Assembly: GCF_043555985.1 (NCBI RefSeq)
Contig: NZ_JBIGIC010000021.1
Span: 14,026-78,025, forward strand
DNA: 64,000 nt
Source of the DNA: Pelomonas candidula
GTDB taxonomy: Bacteria > Pseudomonadota > Gammaproteobacteria > Burkholderiales > Burkholderiaceae_C
Direction of reading: 5' to 3'
The notes below the pieces were generated by a model, which did no database searches, was not told the DNA's origin, and was given only the letters and a program-made list of their open reading frames with translations. How positions within the stretch are numbered: position 1 is the stretch's first letter; each line of letters starts with the position of its first letter. The position numbers and the translations under genes are program-made. This document shows positions 53,412 through 62,409 of this stretch, piece by piece.

Positions 53412-55219
53412 CGCTGCGGCTGCTGGGGCAGCTGCGCGCCCTCCGTGCGCTGGCTTTCCGCCTGCTGCTGCATGAAGGACTGCGCCCCCTCCAGACCGGC
53501 GGCCAGCTCCGCCGCCTGCATCGCGCTCTTCTTGTCGAGGGTCCATTCCTTGAACGGCATCTCGGGCACCGGGTCGCGGCGCATCTCGGCCAGGATGTCG
53601 CGGCGCGCGACACCCGTGCTGAGTCGGCCCTGCCACTGCCGCGCCCACTGGGCCTGCGGCGAGTCGCCCGCGCCCGCGCTCCCGGCCAGCGCGCCCAGCG
53701 CCTGGTAGGCGGCGTCCGCGTTGCCCTCGTAGGCGTAGGCCAGCGCGGCCGAGCGAGCCAGCGCATCGACCTCGCGCGACGCCTGCCACGCCGAGATCAC
53801 GCCCTGCAGCGCCGCGCTGCCCGGCTCTTCCGTGGCCGCCACCTCGGCCTTGAACACCGCCAGCGCCGCTTCCGGCGACTGCGGGCTCAAGGCACGCGCA
53901 CGCTGCAGCTGGCCCACGGCCGCCTGCAGATGGGCGCGCCTCGCGTCGCCCTCGCTGCGCTCGGCCAGGCGCAGCCCGGCCATGCCCAGCAGCGTCCAGG
54001 CCTCGGCATTCGCCTCGTCGGCGGCCACCAGGGCGTTCAGCGCCGGCACGGCATCCTGCGGATTGCCCCAGTCGATCTGCGCCCGGCTCAAGGTCAGGCG
54101 CGCACGCTCGTCGTTCGGGAACCGGGCCGCCAGCGCGGCCACCTGCTTGAGCAGCGCCTCGCCGGCCGGCCGGCTCGGGCAGCTCTTCAGTGCCGACTCG
54201 GCAAGCAGGAACTCACCCGACGCCTGCGGCAGCGTGCGAAAGCTCACCCGCGCCACGGGCAGCGACGGCATCGCCACGCGCAGCGCCTTCACGCTCGACA
54301 GGCCGTAGCGCCACATCACCTGGCCCGCGTCGCCCTTCTTCAGGCCGAACACGCGCTCAAATGCCACCGTCGGCGACGCGCCGCGCTCCACGGCCGCGAG
54401 GTAGTGGCCCAGCCGCTTGCGGTTCTCATCGGACGACAGCATGTAGTGCGTCAGCAGCCAGGACTTGGCCTCGAACTCCAGCCGCACGCCCGCCTCGCCG
54501 CCATAGCTCTTCGCGTTGGCAATGTTGTTCTGCAGCACGTCCTCGTAGTCCAGGCCATAGCGGCGGCCCTCGCTCAGAAAGTGCAGGTACTGCCCCAGCG
54601 CCGGCGGCGTGCGGCCCACCACCATCTGCTGCGCCGAGAAGCGCACGCTGGAGAAGTACTGCGCGAAGCCGTCGATGAAGGACGCCGGCGTGCGGATGTC
54701 CGTGTGGCGGTACAGGAAGTGCCGCGTGTAGGCCTCGAACACGTAGGACAGCGTGTCGTCCAGCTTGCTCTTGTCGAGCTGCTCGTCGCGCAGGCTCGGG
54801 ATGCGCTCCAGCAGCACGTTGAATCCCTGCACGCCCGATGCGCAGCTGCTGTACAGCCCCACCGCGTTGGCCGGCCCGCTGCCGTCCACCTCGCGCAGCG
54901 CCGACAACCGGCTGGCGTAGTACAGCGTCAGCTTGGGCTCCGGCTGCCCACCCTCGTCCGCGGGCTGCGTGTAGATGCGCAGCACATGGTCCAGCTTTTC
55001 CAGGTTGTCCAGCAGCTGGGTAACGTCCTCCTCGCGGGCGTCGGAATACACGACGAAGCGCTGGCTCTCGGCCCGGAACCACGGCGAGACCTCGCCCTTG
55101 CGGCCGGCCACCGTCACGCGCTCCAGGTTGGCCGGCGCGGGCTGCTGGGCCGCGACGTGGCCAGCCGTCAGCAGGCAGAGGGCGGCAGCGATGGCCTTGG
55201 TGGCGGGGCTGAAGCGCAT
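53408..55219 (-). CDS. Secreted TPR-containing protein, DUF1570/peptidase-like N-terminal part
   Basis: 603 aa with a signal peptide (AIAAALCLLTAGHVAAQQ). Residues about 55-320 resemble DUF1570-like putative metallopeptidase domains (RFVVYSDAREEDVTQLLDNL, SYVFEAYTRHFLYRHTDIRTP, FIDGFAQYFSSVRF), though the expected HE..H zinc motif is not seen (a RHFLYRH site stands in its place). Residues about 370-560 are TPR-like helices (AWTLLGMAGLRLAERSEGDARR). AAGGAA precedes the ATG. Possibly a surface or envelope factor. Confidence 0.78.
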   Translation of the reverse strand: MRFSPATKAIAAALCLLTAGHVAAQQPAPANLERVTVAGRKGEVSPWFRAESQRFVVYSDAREEDVTQLLDNLEKLDHVLRIYTQPADEGGQPEPKLTLYYASRLSALREVDGSGPANAVGLYSSCASGVQGFNVLLERIPSLRDEQLDKSKLDDTLSYVFEAYTRHFLYRHTDIRTPASFIDGFAQYFSSVRFSAQQMVVGRTPPALGQYLHFLSEGRRYGLDYEDVLQNNIANAKSYGGEAGVRLEFEAKSWLLTHYMLSSDENRKRLGHYLAAVERGASPTVAFERVFGLKKGDAGQVMWRYGLSSVKALRVAMPSLPVARVSFRTLPQASGEFLLAESALKSCPSRPAGEALLKQVAALAARFPNDERARLTLSRAQIDWGNPQDAVPALNALVAADEANAEAWTLLGMAGLRLAERSEGDARRAHLQAAVGQLQRARALSPQSPEAALAVFKAEVAATEEPGSAALQGVISAWQASREVDALARSAALAYAYEGNADAAYQALGALAGSAGAGDSPQAQWARQWQGRLSTGVARRDILAEMRRDPVPEMPFKEWTLDKKSAMQAAELAAGLEGAQSFMQQQAESQRTEGAQLPQQPQR

Positions 55220-55401
55220 GGAAATTCCTTTGGAGGCAATGTCAGATTCGAGCCGGACCGCATCTTGCACCGTATGCACGTTGCCCGCCGCCCGACATGC
55301 TTCGCCGAGCTGTCGCCCATTGAACCGCGAAAGGCTGCTGACAAGCCTGGCACCGAGCCCCGCAATCATCTCTGCCCGCCGTCCTTCCTGGGAGCCATCA
55401 C

Positions 55402-55917
55402 ATGACCGCCCTGCCCGCCGTTGCGCAGTCCAGCCTGTGGGCCGAACCGCCTCAACCCGCCGTGATCTCCCCGCGCGGCAACTGGATCGCCGTCGCCAGC
55501 GCCACGCACGCCCGGCGCGGCTGCGCGGAGCGCGACGCCGGCTACATGCAGGTGTGCCACGGCAAGGTCGCCCCGCTGCGGCGCGTCAAGGCCGGTGACC
55601 GCGTCGCGTACTACGCGCCCACCGTCACCATGGGCGGGAGCGACAAGTTGCAGGCCTTCGTGTCCATCGGCCTGGTCCAACTCGGCGATCCCTATGCATT
55701 CGACATGGGCGACGGCTTCGTGCCCTTCCGCAAGGACGTGGCCTACGTGCCCGCCAAGGAGGCACCCATCGCCCCGCTGCTCGACCACTTCGAGTTCGTG
55801 CAGGACCGGACGCGCTGGGGCTATGCGTTCCGCTTCGGGCTGTTCGCCATCAGCGACCACGACATGCGGCTGATTGCCGACGCCATGGGCGCGGACGCGC
55901 AATCGCTGCACTGGTGA
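55402..55917 (+). CDS. EVE-domain protein (UPF0310-like)
   Basis: 171 aa. Core matches the EVE/YTH-like fold: NWIAVASATHARRG, CHGKVAPLRRVKAGDRVAYYAP, FVSIGLVQLGDPYAF, FVPFRKDVAYVPAKEAPIAPLLDHF. EVE domains read modified bases in DNA or RNA and often occur near restriction or toxin systems; none is adjacent here. An unusual N-terminal lead of about 25 residues precedes the domain, so the true start may be further in. Confidence 0.82.
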   Translation: MTALPAVAQSSLWAEPPQPAVISPRGNWIAVASATHARRGCAERDAGYMQVCHGKVAPLRRVKAGDRVAYYAPTVTMGGSDKLQAFVSIGLVQLGDPYAFDMGDGFVPFRKDVAYVPAKEAPIAPLLDHFEFVQDRTRWGYAFRFGLFAISDHDMRLIADAMGADAQSLHW

Positions 55918-56023
55918 TCCGGTCTTGAGGCCCACAACCGGACCCCACCGTCTGCACACCTGCGCCCCGCGATGAAGGCTCCGCAGCCATCAACTGCGGG
56001 CGGTGGCGGGGCCGGCCGCGCAT

Positions 56024-57244
56024 TTACCTGACGATCCCGCGCTCCCGCAACGCTCCGATCTGCTCGTCGGTCAACCCCAGTTCCTTCAGCACCGCGTCCG
56101 TGTCCTGCCCCAGCGCCGGCGCGTTGCGGCGGTGGCCGCCCGGCGTGGCGGACAGCTTGGGCACGACGCCCGGCACGTCGAGGGTGCGGCCCTCGGGCAG
56201 ACCCGGCAGGTGCACCTGCTGCAGCATGCCGCGCGCCCGGTAGTGCGGGTCGGCGGCGATGTCGGCCACCGTGTAGATGCGCCCGGCCGGCACGTCAGCG
56301 CCTTCCAGCGCCTGCAGCACGTCGTCCACCGATCGTGTCGCCGCCCAGTCGCCGATGGCCGCGTCGATCTCGCCCACGCGGGCCACGCGGCCGGCGTTGT
56401 CGGCCAGCGCGGGGTCGGTGCCGAGGTCGTCACGGCCGATCACGGTCATCAGCCGGCGGAAGATGCTGTCGCCATTGCCGGCGACCAGCGCGTAGCGGCC
56501 GTCGGCGCAGCGGTAGGCGTTGCTGGGCGCGATGCCCGGCATGGCGCTGCCGGCCGGCTCGCGCACCGCGCCGAAGGCGCTGTACTCCGGAAGCAGGCTC
56601 TCCATGCAGTTGAAGACGGCCTCGTACAGCGCCACGTCGATGACCTGGCCCTGGCCGGTGGCATGGCGGTGCTGCAACGCCAGCAGGATGCCGATGACGC
56701 CGTGCAGCGCGGCAATCGTGTCGCCGATGCTGACGCCCACGCGCACCGGCACGCGGCCGGGCTCGGCGGTGAGGTGGCGCAAGCCGGCCATCGCCTCGGC
56801 CACGGCGGCGAAGCCCGGCCGGTCGCGGTAGGGGCCGGTCTGCCCATAGCCGCTGACGCGCAGCACGATGAGCCGCGGGTTGGCGGCCAGCAGCTCGTCC
56901 GGGCCCAGGCCCCAGCCCTCCATCGCGCCGGGGCGGAAGTTCTCGATCAGCACATCGGCCTCGGCCGCCAGCCGCCGCACGATGCCCTGCCCCTCGGTCG
57001 TGCGCAGGTCCAGCGCCAGCGAGCGCTTGTTGCGCGACTGCACCTGCCACCACACGGACGTGCCGTCCAGCAGCAGCCGCCACTTGCGCAGCGGGTCACC
57101 GGCACCGGGGGGCTCGATCTTGATGACCTCGGCGCCGAAGTCGGCCAGCGTCTTGGCGGCAAACGGGCCGGCGATCAGTTGGCCGAGTTCGATAACCTTG
57201 AGGCCGGCGAGTGCGGCAGGGGTGGTGCGCGGTGCGTCATTCAT
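56024..57244 (-). CDS. CaiB/BaiF-family (class III) CoA-transferase
   Basis: 406 aa. N-terminal KVIELGQLIAGPFAAKTLADFGAEVIKIE, then LRKWRLLLDGTSVWWQVQSR and the catalytic Asp region SLALDLRTTEGQ, GYGQTGPYRDRPGF, and a C-terminal LGQDTDAVLKELGL. Moves CoA between carboxylic acids; the substrate pair is unknown. The ATG at 57244 (MNDAPRTT) gives the normal length. A truncated copy of the first 126 codons lies at 63014-63369. Confidence 0.92.
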   Translation of the reverse strand: MNDAPRTTPAALAGLKVIELGQLIAGPFAAKTLADFGAEVIKIEPPGAGDPLRKWRLLLDGTSVWWQVQSRNKRSLALDLRTTEGQGIVRRLAAEADVLIENFRPGAMEGWGLGPDELLAANPRLIVLRVSGYGQTGPYRDRPGFAAVAEAMAGLRHLTAEPGRVPVRVGVSIGDTIAALHGVIGILLALQHRHATGQGQVIDVALYEAVFNCMESLLPEYSAFGAVREPAGSAMPGIAPSNAYRCADGRYALVAGNGDSIFRRLMTVIGRDDLGTDPALADNAGRVARVGEIDAAIGDWAATRSVDDVLQALEGADVPAGRIYTVADIAADPHYRARGMLQQVHLPGLPEGRTLDVPGVVPKLSATPGGHRRNAPALGQDTDAVLKELGLTDEQIGALRERGIVR

Positions 57245-57442
57245 GGCGCCAGTGTCCGGCGGGCCGCTCGCGCGACCCTGCGGAACTGTGCGCCCTGGCT
57301 TGGCCACGGGCGAAGCCGCTCACCGCCAAAGCCGCACGGTTTACCCGCGTTTGCAAGACGCGGTGACTTTCAGCATGCAGGCCGCGGCGCCCTCACGGCT
57401 AAGGTGCGCGCTCCCTTTTTCTGCCCTTTACGGAGCTACCCA

Positions 57443-59479
57443 GTGAATCCTCGCGCCATCACCCTGGCCGCCGCCCTGTGCTGCACCGGCATTACCCATG
57501 CCGCAGCCATTCCTGAATTCGTGCCCGACGTGGACCCCGGCCAGTCGGCCTGCACCGACTTCAACGCCTGGGCCAACAACCGTTGGATACAGGCCAACCC
57601 CATCCCGGCGGACAAGAGCCGCTGGGGCAGCTTCGACGCGCTGGCCGAGAAGAGTCTGAACGCGCAGCACGGCATCGTCGAGAACGCCGCCAGGAACGCC
57701 GACAGCGCCAAGCCCGACTCCATCGAGCAGAAGATCGGCTGGATCTACCGCGCCGCCATGGACGAGGCCGCCATCGAGCGCGCCGGCTACACGCCGATCA
57801 AGAAAGACCTCGACGCCATCGACGCGCTGAAGACCCGCGCCGACATCGTCACCTGGCTGCAGCAGGCCCATGCCCACGCCGAGGGCCGCACCTTCGGCTT
57901 CGGCGCCAGCGCCGACTACAAGAACGCCAAGCGCCAGATCGCCTTCGCCAACCAGGGCGGCCTGGGCCTGCCCGGCCCCGAGTACTACAGCAAGGACGAA
58001 TACGCCAAGCTGCGCGCCGCCTACGTGGCCCACATCGCCAGGCTGTTCGAGCTGACCGGCACGCCGGCGGAGGAGGCGGCATCCCGCGCCACCGCCGTGA
58101 TGGCGCTGGAAACCCAGCTCGCCGCCGCGTCCTTCCTGCGCGTGGAACTGCGCAAGCCCGAGAACCAGTACCACTTCGTCACCGTCGAGGAAGCCAACAA
58201 GCTCACCCCGCACTGGGACTGGGCCCAGTACTTCAAGGTCATGAAGGTGGAGGCCGGCATCAAGAGCGCCGGCGGCTTCTCGCTGTCGCAGCCGAAGTTC
58301 TTCGCCGCACTGGACCAGCTGCTGGCCGAGGCGCCGGTCGCGCAGTGGCAGGCCTACTTCGCCTTCCACGCCATCGACGGTGCCGCCCCGGCGCTGTCCA
58401 AGGCCTTCCAGGACGAGAACTTCGCGTTCTACGGCAAGACCATCAACGGCACGCCCGAACAGGAAGTGCGCTGGAAGCGCGCGCTCGCCGCCGTCAACGG
58501 CACGATGGGCCAGGCCCTGGGCCAGCTCTACGTGAAGGAGTACTTCACGCCCGACGCCAAGGTGCGCGCGCAGCAACTTGTCGACAACGTGCGCAACGCG
58601 CTGAAGGCCCGCATCGAGAACGTCGACTGGATGAGCCCCGAGACCAAGGCCAAGGCCATCGCCAAATGGCAGACCTTCCTGCCCAAGATCGGCTACCCCG
58701 ACACCTGGCGCGACTGGAGCGGCCTGACCGTCACGCCTGACAGCCATTACGCCAACCTGCGCGCGGCGCGCGTCTTCAACCAGCGCTACAACCTCGCCAA
58801 GATCGGCAGGGCCACCGACCGCTACGAGTGGAGCATGACGCCGCAGACCGTCAACGCCTACTACAGCCCCTCCACCAACACCATCAACTTCCCCGCCGCC
58901 ATCCTGCAGCCGCCCTTCTTCTACGCCAAGGGTGACGACGCCATCAACTACGGCGGCATCGGCGCCGTCATCGGCCACGAAGCCGGCCACGGCTTCGACG
59001 ACCAGGGCAGCCAGTTCGACGGCGAGGGCAACAACGCCAACTGGTGGACGGCCGAGGACCGCCAGCGCTTCGAGGAACGCGCCAACAAGCTCGTGGCCCA
59101 GGCCGACGAGTACGTGCCGCTGCCGCAGTACCCCGACAAGCACGCCAACGGCCGCCTGACGCTGGGCGAGAACATCGGCGACCTCGGCGGCCTGAACATG
59201 GCCTACGACGCGATGGTCAAGGCCACGGCCGGCCAGCCCGACGCCATGCTCGATGGCCTGAGCCGCGACCAGCGCTTCTTCATGAACTGGGCCAGGGTCT
59301 GGGCCGGCAACATCCGCCCCGAGGCGCAACTGGTGCGCCTGAACACCGACCCCCACGCGCCGGCCGGCTTCCGCACCAACGCCGCCCCGTCCAACATGCC
59401 GGCCTTCGCGAAGGCCTACAGCTGCAAGGCGGGCGACGCGATGGTGAGGCCCGAGGACAAGCGGGTCATCATCTGGTGA
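57443..59479 (+). CDS. M13-family (neprilysin-like) metallopeptidase, secreted
   Basis: 678 aa zinc endopeptidase. The start is GTG with GGAG seven bases upstream; a signal peptide follows (ITLAAALCCTGITHAAA). M13 features: DFNAWANNRWIQANPIPADK, NAYYSPSTNTINFPAAILQPPFF, zinc motif HEAGH in VIGHEAGHGFDDQGSQFD (usually HE-hydrophobic-TH-H type), third ligand in LTLGENIGDLGGL, and the C-terminal CKAGDAMVRPEDK. Probably periplasmic peptide turnover. A long frame running in from 56003 is a shadow of the CoA-transferase gene. Confidence 0.94.
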   Translation: MNPRAITLAAALCCTGITHAAAIPEFVPDVDPGQSACTDFNAWANNRWIQANPIPADKSRWGSFDALAEKSLNAQHGIVENAARNADSAKPDSIEQKIGWIYRAAMDEAAIERAGYTPIKKDLDAIDALKTRADIVTWLQQAHAHAEGRTFGFGASADYKNAKRQIAFANQGGLGLPGPEYYSKDEYAKLRAAYVAHIARLFELTGTPAEEAASRATAVMALETQLAAASFLRVELRKPENQYHFVTVEEANKLTPHWDWAQYFKVMKVEAGIKSAGGFSLSQPKFFAALDQLLAEAPVAQWQAYFAFHAIDGAAPALSKAFQDENFAFYGKTINGTPEQEVRWKRALAAVNGTMGQALGQLYVKEYFTPDAKVRAQQLVDNVRNALKARIENVDWMSPETKAKAIAKWQTFLPKIGYPDTWRDWSGLTVTPDSHYANLRAARVFNQRYNLAKIGRATDRYEWSMTPQTVNAYYSPSTNTINFPAAILQPPFFYAKGDDAINYGGIGAVIGHEAGHGFDDQGSQFDGEGNNANWWTAEDRQRFEERANKLVAQADEYVPLPQYPDKHANGRLTLGENIGDLGGLNMAYDAMVKATAGQPDAMLDGLSRDQRFFMNWARVWAGNIRPEAQLVRLNTDPHAPAGFRTNAAPSNMPAFAKAYSCKAGDAMVRPEDKRVIIW

Positions 59480-59537
59480 CGAACACGGCGGCGCTCAGCC
59501 GCTGCTGAATGACGAAGGGCCTGCGATGCAGGCCCTT
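59441..59537. repeat. 97-bp direct repeat, copy 1 (M13 gene tail plus terminator)
   Basis: Covers the last 12 codons and stop of the M13 peptidase gene and its terminator. A second copy at 62268-62364 aligns without gaps and with six mismatches in 97. The pair brackets a 2,730-bp island (59538-62267). Confidence 0.95.
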
Positions 59538-59540
59538 TCT
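59515..59540 (+). terminator. Intrinsic terminator after the M13 peptidase gene
   Basis: AAGGGCCTGC (59515-59524), loop GAT, GCAGGCCCTT (59528-59537) then TCT. Ten perfect base pairs, with the T-rich end partly inside the stem. It lies 36 bases after the stop codon. Confidence 0.8.
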
Positions 59541-59602
59541 ATGGCCCGCAACACCCGACGCACAACTGCTCGCCGTCACCTGCCGAATCGTCTGGCCAGC
59601 CC

Positions 59603-60508
59603 CTACAGGTAGATATTTCTGAGCTTGCCCTGGCGATACATCCCGTAGTCCTTCCAGGCTTTCGCCCAATTCGCTGGTGCGCCGGGTTCCCACGGGGCGG
59701 GCACGCGGCTCATCGCCAGGTAGAAGCTCACTCGTGCCAGGTTGATCCCATAGTCGCGCCCGTCCCTGCTTCCCACGTCAAACAGGCGCTGACGCATCAA
59801 GCGTCGCATTTCAGCGCCGGTGCAGAACTTCTGGTCACTGGTAATCCCCTGCTTGGCATAGACGCCTGCCTCCGTCATCACACGGACAGCGTCAAGGCCA
59901 TCAAGCACGAAGTGCACATCCCTCTTGCACGTCTTGGTGATGTAGGTCAGCCCACATTTGCACATCTGGCGGATGCGCACGGAGCTCGGCTTGCATTTGA
60001 AGGTGGTGTCGAGAAATTCCGCAAACCTTTGTACCGACTCGTCATCGGCGTTGCCATCGATCAGCGCGTTGTTCAGGTCGTCAATGATGTTGTACTTGAT
60101 GCCCATCACCTTCGTCCCAGCGCTCACCTCCGTATTCCTGAACCTTTGCAGCCACAGTTCGCGCGCCTCGCAGCGCCCATACAGGACATCGCCGTCCTTG
60201 AACGCAGGCGTGACGTCGTCGCGCGTCAACGTCATGCAGGAGTTGTCTATCCAACCAGTCGTAGCGCTGCCGTTGTCCTCCATCGTCGACAGCGCGATCA
60301 CCCAGGTGTGATGCGTTCGCCAACCCGGCGTGCGCGGGCCTTTGCCGTCGAAGTATGAGTCGTGCCGGCTCGGATGGCCGCCTACCGCGTACACCAGGTC
60401 GTCAGGCTCCAGTTTCCCCAGTTCCACATACGCATCCACAGACGTGCGCTGCCATCGAAGGGTGGCAGTGCTCGTAATTCGATAGAAGCCTCGAGCGAGT
60501 TCGGTCAT
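59603..60508 (-). CDS. Island protein of unknown function, Cys-rich middle
   Basis: 301 aa, not recognised. A strong AAGGAG ribosome site precedes the ATG at 60508; the longer frame to 60736 has no support. The sequence starts ARGFYRITSTATLRWQR and includes beta-rich stretches with several Asp/His (HPSRHDSYFD, THHTWVIALS). Six to seven cysteines cluster centrally, including CKPSSVRIRQMCKCG and ITKTCKRD, which may bind metal. The C-terminus is basic and aromatic (WKDYGMYRQGKLRNIYL). Visibly less GC-rich than its neighbours and divergent from the next gene, which suggests a two-gene transferred unit. Confidence 0.72.
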   Translation of the reverse strand: MTELARGFYRITSTATLRWQRTSVDAYVELGKLEPDDLVYAVGGHPSRHDSYFDGKGPRTPGWRTHHTWVIALSTMEDNGSATTGWIDNSCMTLTRDDVTPAFKDGDVLYGRCEARELWLQRFRNTEVSAGTKVMGIKYNIIDDLNNALIDGNADDESVQRFAEFLDTTFKCKPSSVRIRQMCKCGLTYITKTCKRDVHFVLDGLDAVRVMTEAGVYAKQGITSDQKFCTGAEMRRLMRQRLFDVGSRDGRDYGINLARVSFYLAMSRVPAPWEPGAPANWAKAWKDYGMYRQGKLRNIYL

Positions 60509-61011
60509 GTTTGCTCCTTCCTCGCGGAGTGGGCTCCGCAACCCTTGCCAACCATGAGCCGCCCAGCGCCTGCTGGACGAGCTTGACTCGTCGCAGCCGG
60601 CAGGCCCGGAACGTCTGCAGACCCGCAGGCTCGACACATCACACGCTTCACTCAGGTAGAACGGGATACACCCGCGAAGCCCGACAAGTTGGGAAAAGAA
60701 ATTCCGGCGGGAGCGGGCTTGCCCATCTTGACCCAAGGCGCTTCATCGTTGGCGCTGTTCACCAGGCCGGCCATGCCTTCGTCATCCACCTCATTGTGGT
60801 CAGGGCGAGTAGCGCTGCCGATTGCGCACCTCGAAATCCTTGCGAGCCCGGTTGCTCGCCAGGCAACGCGACATCAGTCGTCAGCAGTTCAAATCCGCGT
60901 TGACATCAAGTTATGCAGCATGTTGCACTAACGTCGATGTCGCGGCACACGACAAAAAGCAATCCGGATTCGTCGACGTACTCAACAAGTCAAACGGGAA
61001 GGAAAGCAACC
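60509..61011. other. Divergent intergenic region of the island
   Basis: 503 bases between the starts of the two island genes. I see no convincing gene: short frames lack ribosome sites. It must contain promoters for both genes; no clear -35/-10 pair or palindrome was secured. Confidence 0.5.
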
Positions 61012-62199
61012 ATGTCAGGCGCACCAACACCGGCCCAGATCGCCCAGGTTCAGGAGAACATCAAGAACCTTCAGGCGCTCAACGACTACATCTACACCTA
61101 CGGGCAAGGCAAGATCCTCAACGCCTACCTGCTGCTCTCGGAGCAGGACAACAGCGACCTGGGGCTCAACATCGGCCTGAACATCCTGGAGGGGATTTTC
61201 TGGGCGGTCGGCTCGGAGTTTGGCCCCGTCGGCAACTTCTTGGCCTCGTTCGGCTCGGGCATGGTGTCTTACTGGGCGTCCAGTGCGAACACGCCGCCAA
61301 GCCTGAATACGACGTTCTCGGACATGATCAATCGGATCAGCGCGACGTTCCGTGCCTTCGACGCTCAGATGGCCGTTTACTACAGCGACGTCGCCGGCAA
61401 CTGGAACACGTCGTTCAGCTTTAACGGCAAGACCGGCACGCTCTCCGATCTCGCGACGATGGCTGTGCCTACCGAGCAGGACACAGGCTTTCAACCTCTG
61501 GCGACGGCGGGGATCTTCGCCCTCGACCAGTTGATCTGGAAGACCGTGATGCAGAAGAACTATGTCGTCACCCTGTGGGAAGGGCAACCCTTGATCTTCA
61601 AGGGCAACCAGAACGACCCGCCGACCTCATGGGCACAGGGATTCATCGCGGCGAACCCTGCCTACAACATTACCTGGAGCTGGCACAACAGCTCCGGCTG
61701 CGGCAGCGTCAACGGCTGGGAGATCCAGGAATACAACATCGGCACGGGGGCAGGCGTTTTCAGCGACGGCTCGATGAGCAACGCCGCCTGCGCGTACCTC
61801 TTCATCGACAGCTGCGGCGGTCAGGTCATCAACGCGGCGGGGCTCTTCCATCGCAACGATGTCTTCAACAACCTCGGAATCAGCCAAACGACGCGCATCG
61901 TGCCTTCTGGCGGCATCCCCGTGACGGATGCGCAGCTCTCGGTGGGCTACCTGCGAGCGATGAAAGAGGGCCGCACGCTCGGGAAACTCATCGAGCGCGA
62001 GGGGCGCGAGTCCGTCCAGCAGCGCATCGTCGAGAAGGCCCACGCCGACTCGGTATTCGCCCGCAACCTCGCAATGCGCCCCCGGCAGACGTTGGAAACG
62101 TTCCTGGGCGTGAAGATCCCCGAAGTCGTCAATCTGAGCGTTGTCGTGGAGAGCGGACGAAGCTTCGGCCTCGTCATTCCGGCAAAGAAAGCCGATTAG
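61012..62199 (+). CDS. Island protein with a C-terminal NHLP-leader-like domain
   Basis: 395 aa. ATG at 61012 follows GGGAAGGAAAG. Residues about 1-60 are helical (PAQIAQVQENIKNLQALNDY). Residues about 62-110 are amphipathic and Gly-rich (LNIGLNILEGIFWAVGSEFG, NFLASFGSGMVSYW), like membrane-active segments. Residues about 175-300 look beta-rich (VVTLWEGQPLIFKGNQ). The last 53 residues (from AHADSVFARNLAMRPRQTLE to GLVIPAKKAD) resemble the nitrile-hydratase-alpha-like leader domain of RiPP precursors, but at the C-terminus and with no core peptide after it. No signal peptide. Function unknown; a secreted effector or a modified-protein substrate are possibilities only. Confidence 0.75.
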   Translation: MSGAPTPAQIAQVQENIKNLQALNDYIYTYGQGKILNAYLLLSEQDNSDLGLNIGLNILEGIFWAVGSEFGPVGNFLASFGSGMVSYWASSANTPPSLNTTFSDMINRISATFRAFDAQMAVYYSDVAGNWNTSFSFNGKTGTLSDLATMAVPTEQDTGFQPLATAGIFALDQLIWKTVMQKNYVVTLWEGQPLIFKGNQNDPPTSWAQGFIAANPAYNITWSWHNSSGCGSVNGWEIQEYNIGTGAGVFSDGSMSNAACAYLFIDSCGGQVINAAGLFHRNDVFNNLGISQTTRIVPSGGIPVTDAQLSVGYLRAMKEGRTLGKLIEREGRESVQQRIVEKAHADSVFARNLAMRPRQTLETFLGVKIPEVVNLSVVVESGRSFGLVIPAKKAD

Positions 62200-62267
62200 T
62201 GCAGCACCGCGTAGCCAACCGAGGAGGTATCGAGGCGCCATCGGCCACACCCTCGCCGCCTCGCCGA

Positions 62268-62364
62268 ATGGCGCGCCCCGAGGACAAGCGGGTCATCATC
62301 AGGTGACGAACACGGTGGCGCTCAGCCGCTGCTGAATGACGAAGGGGCTGCGATGCAGGCCCTT
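62268..62364. repeat. 97-bp direct repeat, copy 2
   Basis: Second copy of 59441-59537. Still reads MARPEDKRVIIR-stop, like the M13 C-terminus, but no peptidase gene precedes it. The terminator stem at 62342-62364 is kept except for one mismatched position (AAGGGGCTGC against GCAGGCCCTT), so it may still stop transcription from the gene upstream. Confidence 0.93.
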
Positions 62365-62409
62365 ATCCATTGGCGCCCCCCCCGCACTCGGGAACTGCCC
62401 GTTAGTGCC

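Noticed and set aside
56003..57442. Long + strand extension in front of the M13 peptidase
   Set aside because: Runs antisense through the CoA-transferase gene; the GTG at 57443 with GGAG and a signal peptide is the natural start.
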